A DNA stretch of 64,000 nt, from contig NZ_PEIB01000002.1 in NCBI RefSeq assembly GCF_004116385.1, positions 1-64,000 on the forward strand, written 5' to 3'. The position numbers were made by a program, and so were the translations under genes. The notes beneath the pieces are model-generated. The model saw only the letters and a list, made by a program, of their open reading frames with translations. It searched no databases and was not told where the DNA came from. Positions within the stretch are counted from its first letter, which is position 1, and every line of letters starts with the position of its first letter. Origin of the DNA: Veronia nyctiphanis (GTDB lineage Bacteria; Pseudomonadota; Gammaproteobacteria; Enterobacterales; Vibrionaceae). Below are positions 40,196-48,657 of the stretch, piece by piece.

Positions 40196-40210
40196 CGACT
40201 CTTACCGCAG

Positions 40211-40651
40211 TTAAACCAGCTGCGCGTCCCAAACAAAATACTCAAACTTCTCATCAGACTTATACGCAACAAAGCCATGTCGAAGATATAGACGCTTGGC
40301 TGGGTTTCCATGAAAAATGGCAAGCTTTAACTCGGTTATTCCTGTTGGCAGGCTTTGCTTAACATGCTCCATCACCTGACTTCCAACTCCTTGACGGCGC
40401 AGCTCTGGCTCGATAAAGAACCGTCGGAAAAATAAACCGTCATCCTCTTCTTCTAACGAATAGAAGCCGACTTTCTTTCCATTTAAAAGTACCAGTGTCG
40501 GCCGGGTTTTCTTCCATTCCAGATCGTGCAATGTATGCTGGAATGCTTCATCCCAGCCAAAATATTTATCAATAAAGTGAAATTCTGCATTTGCCTTGAT
40601 GATAAAAGCCCATTGCTTATCCCTTTCTTTTGCAATCTCAAAAGTAATCAT
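40211..40651 (-). CDS. GNAT-family N-acetyltransferase
   Basis: About 146 residues from the ATG at 40651, which has GAGGGGGAG just upstream; a longer start at 40669 is less likely. GNAT marks: FFRRFFIEPELRRQGVGSQVMEHV (RRQGVGS loop) near 77-100 and LAIFHGNPAKRLYLRHGFVAY near 112-132. FHFIDKYFGWDEAFQHTLHDLEW near the start is common in a small GNAT group seen in marine bacteria. The acceptor is unknown. Confidence 0.9.
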   Translation of the reverse strand: MITFEIAKERDKQWAFIIKANAEFHFIDKYFGWDEAFQHTLHDLEWKKTRPTLVLLNGKKVGFYSLEEEDDGLFFRRFFIEPELRRQGVGSQVMEHVKQSLPTGITELKLAIFHGNPAKRLYLRHGFVAYKSDEKFEYFVWDAQLV

Positions 40652-40891
40652 TAACTCCCCCTCGGCCAATTTGGTTTTTTTGGCAATAGGTTAGCGAGGA
40701 ATCAAAAGGTGAACTCAGAAAAGAGGCAAGAGCTCGAGTGAATTCTCAGACTATTTATTGTCAGCCCCCCTGCCAAAGGGGGCAGAAAGAAGCAATAACA
40801 GCTCCTCGATAAACTGGAGAGTTGGTAACTCAATCTAGGTCTTGCTTCAAAAACGAGATATCAGACGTAAAAATTATGATTGTTATATATA

Positions 40892-40901
40892 ACGTATACG
40901 T
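40892..40901. promoter_or_regulatory. Palindrome upstream of the ParD-like gene, candidate operator
   Basis: ACGTATACGT, a perfect ten-base palindrome in AT-rich DNA 53 bases before the start codon, as expected for an autoregulatory site of a ribbon-helix-helix protein. This role is inferred. Confidence 0.5.
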
Positions 40902-40953
40902 AATGTATGTATTTTATATGCTGTGAGTTTATTGCTGTTACTGAGGAAGTTAC

Positions 40954-41172
40954 GTGGGCATTGTAAAGATTTCGGAAGATTTACATGATGAAATACGCAA
41001 GGCGAGCGGTGTCATGTCGCGCTCTATCAACTCACAAGCTGAGTTTTGGATAAAAATCGGTATGCAGGCGGAGATGAATCCACAGTGCTCTTTCAATGAA
41101 CTTGTTGCGACAATGTTGGCTAAGGCAAATATCTCTGCTGACAACTTGTCTGTTGAAGAGTCAGAACGATGA
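40954..41172 (+). CDS. ParD-like ribbon-helix-helix protein
   Basis: 72 residues matching the ParD-like family: MGIVKISEDLHDEIRKASGVMSRSINSQAEFWIKIGMQAE, with a beta strand then two helices, followed by an acidic tail. The start is GTG at 40954 with GAGGAAG upstream. Its last four bases (ATGA) overlap the start of a methionine aminopeptidase gene, so expression is coupled. The order resembles antitoxin-toxin, but the partner is an aminopeptidase rather than a ParE toxin. This pairing recurs in Vibrio-like genomes, from general knowledge. Confidence 0.88.
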   Translation: MGIVKISEDLHDEIRKASGVMSRSINSQAEFWIKIGMQAEMNPQCSFNELVATMLAKANISADNLSVEESER

Positions 41173-41954
41173 GGGAACGCGTTGTCATTAAAACGCCGGA
41201 AGAGATTGACTTAATGAGAACGTCAGGACAGCTTCTGGCAGACGTTTTCGAAAGATTAGATGACGTCATCAAACCAGGTATGACGACAATGGAAGTTAAT
41301 GACTGGGTCGAGCACTATATCGTCAATGAACTTGATGCTCGGCCAGCGAGCAAAGGGCAATATGATTATCAGTTTGTACTCAATACGTCGTTAAATGATG
41401 TTGTCTGCCATGGGGTGCCAAACCAGTTACAGCGGCTTAAACCTTCAGATATAGTGAATGTCGATATCACACTGGAGAAAAACGGTTTTATCGCTGACTC
41501 GAGTAAGATGTATTTGATGTCTGAAGCACCGTCAGTTGCCAGACGATTATCATACATAACCTACAAAGCCATGTGGCAGGGAATCAAACGTGTGAGACCC
41601 GGTGCGACATTGGGTGATATCGGTTCGGCCATTCAGTCAGTTGCAAATGCCAATGGCTACAGTGTTGTTCGAGAATATTGCGGTCACGGAATAGGGCGAA
41701 AAATGCACGAAGCACCTCAGGTTTTACATTACGGAGAACCTAACACAGGGCTGACTTTGCAAGAGGGTATGACATTCACTATCGAGCCAATGATCAATCA
41801 GGGAAATGCGAAAGTAAAAACTAAGAAAGATGGTTGGACAGTGGTGACTCGTGATAAAAAACTTTCTGCCCAATGGGAACATACTATTTTAGTAACCAAT
41901 GATGGATATGAGGTATTGACTCTCCGTGAAGAAGAGAAGAATTTAGCCCTTTAA
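41169..41954 (+). CDS. map: Type I methionine aminopeptidase
   Basis: 261 residues, M24A family. Metal ligands are in place: first Asp in IVNVDITLEKNGF, second Asp in IADSSKMYL, His in EYCGHGIGRKMHEAP, Glu in TFTIEPM and Glu in QWEHTI. CHGVPN carries the substrate His. GDTSRMF of housekeeping enzymes is ADSSKMY here, and coupling to a ParD-like gene suggests an accessory copy rather than the essential one. It would remove N-terminal Met. Its overlap with the upstream gene is ATGA. Confidence 0.95.
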   Translation: MRERVVIKTPEEIDLMRTSGQLLADVFERLDDVIKPGMTTMEVNDWVEHYIVNELDARPASKGQYDYQFVLNTSLNDVVCHGVPNQLQRLKPSDIVNVDITLEKNGFIADSSKMYLMSEAPSVARRLSYITYKAMWQGIKRVRPGATLGDIGSAIQSVANANGYSVVREYCGHGIGRKMHEAPQVLHYGEPNTGLTLQEGMTFTIEPMINQGNAKVKTKKDGWTVVTRDKKLSAQWEHTILVTNDGYEVLTLREEEKNLAL

Positions 41955-42128
41955 ATCAGTATCTTATATATAGAAATGTTTACTTACATTTTAGTACTTT
42001 AAGTGTTCACATATATGTTGTCGGCCTTATAAACAACAGATAAAATTCGCGCCCTAGCGTTACTCGCTGAGTTTAATGGTTTCGTTTGCCCCTTTTTGGC
42101 TGACAACATGTGCGTGGGTTGAACAATA

Positions 42129-42641
42129 ATGAAAAAAATGTCGGGTTTTACGCTGATTGAATTAGTGGTGACGTTGGTCATGCTGGGTACTCTATCGGTA
42201 ACGGCGGCACCCAAGCTTCTCCCCCTCAGTGGTGAAGCCTATAAAGCACAACTGATGCGCTTGAAAGGGAGCATGGGAGATGCTGCTCTTATGGCGCATG
42301 CTCATGCCATTTTGGCGGGTGAGACAAATACACCAACGGTAAGACTTAGCATGCCGGGAGTAAACGCTGATGTTCACCTTAGGTTTGGTTATCCAGCCGC
42401 AAATTATCAAGGTATTGGGCAGCTGATTGATGGTCTCGATCACGGAGGTGATTGGACATCAATGGGAGACAGAGGGTCGACGCCTCATACTTATTACGTG
42501 ACATTCAGAAGTAAAATTCCATGGGTAAAGTCATCACTGTCGATTTCTGAGATAACAAACTCTGGGTGTTATATGACTTACACCGACGTGAATCAAAAAA
42601 GTGGTTCACCAGCATTAAACGTTTTTTCTGATGGTTGTTAA
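42129..42641 (+). CDS. Type IV pilin-like (pseudopilin) protein
   Basis: 170 residues with a prepilin peptidase site: KKMSG before FTLIELVVTLVMLGTLSVTAAP, cleavage after the Gly at residue 6, Glu at mature position 5. The rest is a soluble domain with two Cys near the C-terminus (SGCYMTY and SDGC) that could form the D-loop disulphide. It resembles MSHA-type pilins in form. No other pilus genes are near, so it is an orphan that could be used by a pilus or secretion system encoded elsewhere. Confidence 0.88.
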   Translation: MKKMSGFTLIELVVTLVMLGTLSVTAAPKLLPLSGEAYKAQLMRLKGSMGDAALMAHAHAILAGETNTPTVRLSMPGVNADVHLRFGYPAANYQGIGQLIDGLDHGGDWTSMGDRGSTPHTYYVTFRSKIPWVKSSLSISEITNSGCYMTYTDVNQKSGSPALNVFSDGC

Positions 42642-42725
42642 TATATACAGCCTTGTTTAAATAATAATGTCTAGAATGGGCAACATATAATACTCCACCT
42701 GAAGCATATTAAAGGTAAAGTACTT

Positions 42726-42756
42726 ATTGAGAGTGTTATTAAATAACGCTCTCAAT
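42726..42756. repeat. Long inverted repeat after the pilin gene
   Basis: ATTGAGAGTGTTATT (42726-42740) and AATAACGCTCTCAAT (42742-42756) form a 15-base stem with one G-U pair and almost no loop. No U-run follows; cruciform or operator also possible. Confidence 0.65.
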
Positions 42757-42923
42757 ATTGGCTAAGTTGTAAATCGAAGTAAATCACTCCTATTTCCTCC
42801 CCATATATAAAAATAACCATTAAAATCAAAATATTAGTTTGAATTTTTAATGATGCCTTGTCTTTAATTGATATATTAGTAAGTTTTCATGGAACTTATA
42901 TCACTCCTCTATCACATATATAT

Positions 42924-42954
42924 GCGAGCAAACTCCAGACCTGTAATTGCTCGC
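42924..42954. repeat. Inverted repeat in the DUF1521 upstream region
   Basis: GCGAGCAA (42924-42931) and TTGCTCGC (42947-42954) around a 15-base spacer. Confidence 0.55.
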
Positions 42955-43119
42955 AAAAATCTAAATCAAAAACACTTACTTAGTTGTTTGTTCCGGCAAA
43001 CATGATTGCGGTTTACAGACTCACAGAAAAACGTTTTTTGCTCAAAGAGGGATAACTCGGCAAGCAAATTTAAAAACGTAATGTATTGAGTAGGTAAGCC
43101 ACGAGAAAGGAGGATAATT

Positions 43120-44222
43120 ATGTACGGGAATAACATTGGCAATCAGGGCTATAACGCCTATGGTTTCGGCAATTTTGGCGCACAGCGCTCACACAACCTT
43201 TTTGAATGCTACTACGGCGATTCCAGCACTTCTTCTGTCACCGACGACAAAAGCAAGGCTACTTGGGAAAACGACAATTACGAAATCGAGTTTACTGAAT
43301 CTCAAAGCTCTATGAAAATCACCAACAAGCATACTGGTGAGATTTATCGTGTATATAGCGACCCTTATATCGGTTTGGGCGATAAAGACGAGGGTGGTGC
43401 AATTCATCACAAAGGCGAGTTCAAAAACGACAGTGTGTTGATTCTTGATGATGGTACGCGCATCCACATGGATACGAAGCCAAAAGGAAGCCAGACTTTC
43501 CTTGATACTGTCACCATTTTCGAGCCAAACAAAAACAAAGCTACGCAAATCACTAACCTGTTATCAAATGAAAACGACCTTGAAATCAAAGACGGTACGA
43601 TAGGCGAGTTTCATGATAAAACTGGCGTTGATTACGATACCGCGGTGAGATTCAAAGAAGCGTGGGGTGAAGAAGAAGGCCTTTACGTCATGAAGCATGA
43701 CGGTTCATTCCACCAGATAAAAATGGATGGAACTGCTGCAGACAACAAGGCAATCATTGCTGAAATCGAACAGAAACTGAAAGATGCAGGCTACCCAGGC
43801 GCAGCAGGAATCTGGGGTTCGATGGATCCAGCTCAGTGTCCTCAGTTCTGTGATTGGATCAACAACAACTGGTGGGATCAAATCTGTCACATGTTTGGTA
43901 ACCAAGCTGGTGTTGGTTCTTTCCAACCTATGCCAAGCTGGCCGATGCCGGGTCAGAACATGATGGAACAGATGTTCATGCAGATGATGATGCAATACTG
44001 CATGCAAAACATGCCGATGCCTCGTCATCAAGATTTTCAGCCTGGGGATCTTTGGGCTTTGGCTGGTGGCGCGCACATGTATATGGGCGTTCAGGACAAA
44101 ATGCAGAACATGTCTGGCGGTATGGGTCAATTTCCAATGATGAACCAATGCTTCAACAAATGATGTGGGGCAATGACCTCTCTATGATGTTTGGTTTTAA
44201 ACCACCTGTTATCGAAAAATAA
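43120..44222 (+). CDS. DUF1521 protein with Met/Gln-rich C-terminus (probable late frameshift)
   Basis: AAAGGAGG six bases before the ATG gives a strong start. Residues about 48-150 match DUF1521: WENDNYEIEF, ITNKHTGEIYRVYSDPY (residues 67-83), LILDDGTRIHMDTKP and FLDTVTI. In NopE1 of Bradyrhizobium and a Vibrio coralliilyticus homologue, this domain cuts itself at GD-PH when bound to metal; here the site reads S80-D81-P82-Y83. The C-terminal part has Trp/Cys motifs and a Met-rich run (MMEQMFMQMMMQYCMQ). The frame stops at 44163, but one missing base near 44150 would continue it through MLQQMMWGND to a TAA at 44222, just before the terminator. Confidence 0.82.
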
Positions 44223-44239
44223 CATCGATGATTGATATA

Positions 44240-44265
44240 AAAGCCGACATTCATGTCGGCTTTTT
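44240..44265 (+). terminator. Rho-independent terminator of the DUF1521 gene
   Basis: AAAGCCGACAT (44240-44250) pairs with ATGTCGGCTTT (44253-44263), then more T. It is 17 bases after the TAA of the extended frame. Confidence 0.92.
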
Positions 44266-44486
44266 CATGCTTATTACAAGAATAATATATAACCGAAACT
44301 TAATAAACAAAGCTAATTTACAGTACTTCTTTTTCACATAAATTCCGAAATGCCATCAATTAAAAATTAACGTCTAAATAAATGATACATCACTCGATAA
44401 TCTAATTTCTTCAATTTGCCCTTTATTTATGCCTCGTTAGTATCTGAATATTACTTAATGAAAGACTAAGAATATTTGTTGTCTGT

Positions 44487-44996
44487 ATGTTTCAGATTTG
44501 CTGTAAAATTTCTTTGCTGTGTTGTTTGCTTTTCAGCCCGCTTGTTTCAGCTGATTCGATAGCGAGCTATCCTGAGGGGTGGGAGTCATGGCCGGTGGTG
44601 AAAGAGTCGGTTAATCCACCTGCCGATACCGTTGTGCCTCCCGATACCTCTCTGTTTATTCAAGAGGCCGTCAAAGCATACTCATGGATCAATAATGGAG
44701 AAGGTTCTCCATTGACCATTCGAGTCAACCCAAAAAAGCTAGAACAATATAAAACGCATGGCCCTTACACTGACGGGCCAACTGCCATCGCAGTGTCTGA
44801 AGTGCAGGGTATTATTTGGGTGACTGAACACTTCGGTGGGTTGCCCATTTACGGAAGTTATAACCGCAAGGGGCAGGATATAAGCAGTATGCACCCAACG
44901 TTGGAGCCTGAATTTTGCCAACGGTGCCATGAAACATACAAGGACATATGTATCAACGGAACCTGTACAGAGCCGTTGTTAGACGCATATAAGTAA
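44487..44996 (+). CDS. Exported protein with a c-type haem motif
   Basis: 169 residues. A signal peptide (ISLLCCLLFSPLVSA) is followed by a domain with PEGWESWPVVKE and, near residue 146, CQRCH, the CxxCH haem-attachment site. Two more Cys follow (DICINGTC). The form resembles a small periplasmic monohaem cytochrome of the P460 or DUF3365 neighbourhood, not assigned. The diguanylate cyclase gene begins 11 bases after its stop, so it may act as a redox or gas-sensing partner of that enzyme. Confidence 0.8.
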   Translation: MFQICCKISLLCCLLFSPLVSADSIASYPEGWESWPVVKESVNPPADTVVPPDTSLFIQEAVKAYSWINNGEGSPLTIRVNPKKLEQYKTHGPYTDGPTAIAVSEVQGIIWVTEHFGGLPIYGSYNRKGQDISSMHPTLEPEFCQRCHETYKDICINGTCTEPLLDAYK

Positions 44997-45007
44997 AATC
45001 GTTTCTG

Positions 45008-46507
45008 ATGCAAGGGGGCTATTTGTCCAGAAATTTAACTGTCAATCAGCTGTTGTTTCTTACTCACCTTTTGCTCGTGTTAATTCTTATTGCTGGCTTT
45101 AGTGTTACTCGCTACCAAAGTGAGTGGAGCACAAGACTGAATAATGAAGTTGTGTTAGCCGAGCAAATTATTGCACCGCTTGTTCTTGAGTCTTCAACAG
45201 CTGTTGCTGGGCGAAATTATGCTGCGTTGACTTTGCCATCTCAGAAGCAAACGCTACTCAATATTGAGCCATTACTTCTCCTTGACGTCACAGGCGTATC
45301 AGATTATTCGTCACAATCAGTATCTGTAAGGTACCAAAGAGACATTGCGGATATCTGGCGTATGGATGTTAGCACTGATGAAATCAACCAAACCCGGAAA
45401 CAAAGAAACGACCTTGGTAGCGCGCTTACAACGACGACTCAACAGTCTGATGCGCAAAGAAAAAAAATCACATACCTAGTAAAGAAGTTGGATGGTGAGT
45501 TAAAAACGATAGAGAGGGCGAAGTTAATGAGCAAGACGGTTGCTTTGCCTTGGTTGTTGCCAGCAGGTGATTACAGCTATAAATTCCTACCTGACGAAAA
45601 AGTGTTGGTCGTACAAACCCCATTGGTCAATAAAAACGGCGGCACGTTAAAAGCCGTTTTTGATGCTTCAACACTGTATCATCTGAAAACCCAGATAGTT
45701 AAAACCCTCTTCCTTGAAGCAGCTATTGCATTGCTTGCATCTGTTTTGCTAATCATCGTCGTCTCGAACTCCATCGTCAGCCCGTTGAAACGCCTTGCTA
45801 ATAAAATCTCTCAAGACATTGAAAAGCTTGATATCTCTGATATGAAAGAACTAAAGCGGCAAGATGAAATTGGTATTTTAGCGCGTGCACTACAAAGCCT
45901 GACAGAGAAAACACAATCTCAAATGAAATTGCTTCGCCATCTGTCGGATACTGATGCATTAACAGGGATGAGTGGCCGCCATAAATACGAAGACAAGGCT
46001 GAAGTACTATTTAGAACATCTCAGTCCAAGCAACAAAATTTCGGCATCATCATCTGCGATATAGATTCGTTCAAACTCTACAACGATACCTTTGGACACA
46101 GTAAAGGTGACGAGGTCATAAAGAAAATTGCGGGTGTTTTATTGGCAGTGACACGAAACAATGATCTTTGTTTTCGGATCGGTGGGGAGGAGTTCATCAT
46201 ACTTTTCACCGATAAAGATGCTAATAATGTTCACAGCATTGCGGAAAGAATGAGAAAAGAAGTCCAACGCCTTGCCATACCTCATCACACCGAATCAGGC
46301 ATTGTTACCTTGTCTCTTGGCGCGGTTCTTGCGACCCAAGCCTCTGGTCATTGGTCATATCAAAATATCTTCGATCACGCTGATGAGCAGCTCTACAAAG
46401 CAAAAGGCAAGGGCCGAAATTGTACAGTTTTCTCTGAAATTGACGCCTCTATGGCACCTACAAGGAATGTAAATCATGCCGACAACGCCATTAAATTTAT
46501 GGATTGA
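45008..46507 (+). CDS. Membrane diguanylate cyclase (HAMP-GGDEF)
   Basis: About 499 residues. TM1 near 12-33 (LLFLTHLLLVLILIAGFSV), a periplasmic region of about 190 residues, TM2 near 235-258 (EAAIALLASVLLIIVVSNSI), a HAMP linker, then a GGDEF domain with DALTGMSGRHKYE, ICDIDSFKLYNDTFGH and the active site RIGGEEF. It makes c-di-GMP. The start may be ATG 45008 or TTG 45023; the latter has the GGGGG site. An RxxD inhibitory site is not obvious five residues before GGEEF. It is in an operon with the haem protein and a nucleoside hydrolase. Confidence 0.92.
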   Translation: MQGGYLSRNLTVNQLLFLTHLLLVLILIAGFSVTRYQSEWSTRLNNEVVLAEQIIAPLVLESSTAVAGRNYAALTLPSQKQTLLNIEPLLLLDVTGVSDYSSQSVSVRYQRDIADIWRMDVSTDEINQTRKQRNDLGSALTTTTQQSDAQRKKITYLVKKLDGELKTIERAKLMSKTVALPWLLPAGDYSYKFLPDEKVLVVQTPLVNKNGGTLKAVFDASTLYHLKTQIVKTLFLEAAIALLASVLLIIVVSNSIVSPLKRLANKISQDIEKLDISDMKELKRQDEIGILARALQSLTEKTQSQMKLLRHLSDTDALTGMSGRHKYEDKAEVLFRTSQSKQQNFGIIICDIDSFKLYNDTFGHSKGDEVIKKIAGVLLAVTRNNDLCFRIGGEEFIILFTDKDANNVHSIAERMRKEVQRLAIPHHTESGIVTLSLGAVLATQASGHWSYQNIFDHADEQLYKAKGKGRNCTVFSEIDASMAPTRNVNHADNAIKFMD

Positions 46508-47429
46508 TACCGATATTACCGTCGGTGCGAAGAAAATAAGTTTCCTTCATTATAAAGATGTTGATGACGGCTATGCGTTGGGGAGCTTAATGCATAGTCC
46601 GGAGGTAGAAATTGTTGGTATTAGTTCGACGCGAGCAAATACCCTCGATATCAATGAGTCAACGTCTATCGCGAAACGTTTCGTCCGCGACTTTGGCAGC
46701 GAGAGTTATTCAGTTTATAAAGGTTCGAGCAGTACGTTTGATTGCACCCGCGCAGAACTACCTGAAGCCGTGGTCGCTCTAATCGATGCGTTAGAGAAAA
46801 GCCCGTTAACAATCTTGGCCATTGGCGCTTTTACCAACCTAGCTATCTTGTTGCATGCTCGCCCTGATTTAGCCAGTAGGATAGAGAGAGTTGTTGCTGT
46901 AGCGGGGAGAGAGTCGGTTAATGAAACGTTCATCTCAGGCAGTTATCAACGTAAGCCGTTTCGAGATCTGAATTTTGAATTTGATGTATCGGCTTTTAAT
47001 GTTGTTGTTCAATCTGGTGTTGAAGTGGACTTAGTCCCCTTTAGTGTATGCAAACAAGTGTGGGTTGATTTGGAAGAGCTCTTGGCGTTGCGAGTAGGAA
47101 ACCCAATGGCCCGTTTTCTTGCAGAGCATACATTTGGCTGGTGGCTTGAATGGGAAGTTGTCTTCGGTGCGAGAAAAGGCTTCAATCCATTCGACATGGT
47201 GGCAGCAGCGTATATGATCAATCGAGATTGGTTTACCACAGAGGGGCGAAAAGCAAAAATTGTTGAAGCGCCGAGCGACACGGATGAAGGGAAAATTAAG
47301 CCTTATTTGGTTTGTTCTTCGTCAAATGAAACAGGTCATCCAGTCAGATACTGCACTGGTATCAATACTGATCAGATTTCAACATTAATGCTAAGTCGCA
47401 TTTCGTCTTCAACTGTAGAAACAGTCTGA
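46476..47429 (+). CDS. Nucleoside hydrolase-family protein with an altered metal loop
   Basis: 317 residues of the IU-nucleoside hydrolase fold. The usual DTDPGxDDA loop is here split: DTDITVG near 11-17, then a short insertion and KDVDDGYALG. Later family strands are IVGISSTRAN, LTILAIGAFTNLA, VVAVAGR, LNFEFDVSAFNVVV and GFNPFDMVAAAY (late Asp). The N-terminus overlaps the end of the cyclase gene by 32 bases; AAGGA is inside that gene. Hydrolysis of a ribonucleoside is the family role; retention of calcium ligands is uncertain. Confidence 0.82.
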   Translation: MPTTPLNLWIDTDITVGAKKISFLHYKDVDDGYALGSLMHSPEVEIVGISSTRANTLDINESTSIAKRFVRDFGSESYSVYKGSSSTFDCTRAELPEAVVALIDALEKSPLTILAIGAFTNLAILLHARPDLASRIERVVAVAGRESVNETFISGSYQRKPFRDLNFEFDVSAFNVVVQSGVEVDLVPFSVCKQVWVDLEELLALRVGNPMARFLAEHTFGWWLEWEVVFGARKGFNPFDMVAAAYMINRDWFTTEGRKAKIVEAPSDTDEGKIKPYLVCSSSNETGHPVRYCTGINTDQISTLMLSRISSSTVETV

Positions 47430-47703
47430 GTCCCCTCCAATCGATAATTTGCTGGTGTTGGTTGCAAAAGCATCACCAGCAATACCGCTAACGTAAATTG
47501 CGCCCAAATGGTGCACCGCAGTGTCCGCACTTCAAATCAAAAGCTTTATAAACGTATCGATCAATCAGTCACGTCATATCGCCTTGCTGGTAGCAATCTT
47601 CAATAATAGTGTGTAGCAAGTTGTAATTGCTTGAAATGACAAAAGAGATCTGTCTATTTAGTCTGTATCTTCTCTTTTTTGCGCAGATAACAATAGACAA
47701 AGA

Positions 47704-48657
47704 ATGTATCAAATTGACATTATCAAGCCAGCAGATATTCCCATGGCGCTGTTACTTGAAGCAGACCCGAGTGAATCGAAAATCAAACAATACTTACCTA
47801 AATCTCGTGCATGGGGAGTGTTACAAAAAGAGCAGCTAATTGCGGCTTGTCTTGTTGTTGACCGTGACAGTGAAAGAGAAATCATCAACCTTGCCGTTTC
47901 ACCTGACTTTCAAGGCCAAGGTATTGGTGGTGAATTACTTCAACATATCGTTTCTGATCTTTTGGCTGAACGCGCAGGCAATATCGTATTGGGGACTGGC
48001 GCATTTGGCTACCAACTCGCTTTTTACCAGCAGCTCGGATTTCGCCCTGTGTCAGTAATCCGAGATTTCTTTATCGATAACTATGAAGCCCCCCTTTTTG
48101 AGGATGGGGTTCAGCATAAAGATATGATAATGATGAAGTACGACGACAACTGTCAATTGATTGTTGAGGGTTTCAAACGGTGCTTTTCACTGAGAGCTGG
48201 GGAAGAGGGAGATATTCCCTTTCTGCTGGCACTGAGAAAAGAAACCATGACACGTTATCTTGAAGAAGCAAGAATGCCCGTTGATGACGTCTCTCACTTG
48301 AAGCGTATTCGCTTTCATTTTGATGATGTGAAGATCGTCGAGTATGAGGGCCAACCAGTCGGGCTGATCAAATCTGTTTACACTCAAAAAGGAAAATCAC
48401 GTTATTGGTTTTTAGTTCAGCTTCAGATCGCGCAAACATATCAACGGCAAGGCATTGGTGAAGCACTATTGCGCCATCTAATTCGTCAGGCGGAAATGAA
48501 CAACGAAGATATTTATTTATCGGTCATTCGTTCTAACCCCGCTAGGCGATTTTATGAACGCCTCGGCTTTGTTGAATATGGCCATCAGGGACCAGAGATT
48601 TTATTAAAAAAGTGCTGCGGCAAGCAGTTGACATCCAGTAGGGACAATAATGAATAA
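47704..48657 (+). CDS. Fused double GNAT acetyltransferase
   Basis: 317 residues made of two GNAT units. Unit one has LAVSPDFQGQGIGGELLQHIVSDL near 60-83 and YQLAFYQQLGFRPVSVIRDFF. Unit two has LQIAQTYQRQGIGEALLRHLIRQAEMNN near 238-265 and NPARRFYERLGFVEYG. Both acetyl-CoA loops (QGQGIG, QRQGIG) are intact, so both halves may be active, unlike many tandem GNATs in which one is dead. Its stop overlaps the start of the MFS gene by eight bases, suggesting modification and export of one compound. Confidence 0.9.
   Translation: MYQIDIIKPADIPMALLLEADPSESKIKQYLPKSRAWGVLQKEQLIAACLVVDRDSEREIINLAVSPDFQGQGIGGELLQHIVSDLLAERAGNIVLGTGAFGYQLAFYQQLGFRPVSVIRDFFIDNYEAPLFEDGVQHKDMIMMKYDDNCQLIVEGFKRCFSLRAGEEGDIPFLLALRKETMTRYLEEARMPVDDVSHLKRIRFHFDDVKIVEYEGQPVGLIKSVYTQKGKSRYWFLVQLQIAQTYQRQGIGEALLRHLIRQAEMNNEDIYLSVIRSNPARRFYERLGFVEYGHQGPEILLKKCCGKQLTSSRDNNE

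Larger units (their letters stand above)
42642..43119. other. Long AT-rich intergenic stretch
   Basis: About 480 bases without a supportable gene. It contains two inverted repeats (42726-42756 and 42924-42954). The right end carries the strong ribosome site of the DUF1521 gene. Its length and composition suggest regulation or an RNA, neither proven. Confidence 0.6.

Noticed and set aside
40700-40800. C/G-run inverted repeat near 40766
   Set aside because: Short, low-complexity, and no gene or U-run fits it
47430-47703. Cys-bearing stretch KCGHCGAPFGRN on the minus strand
   Set aside because: Only about 25 codons between stops and no start; may be a gene remnant but cannot be supported
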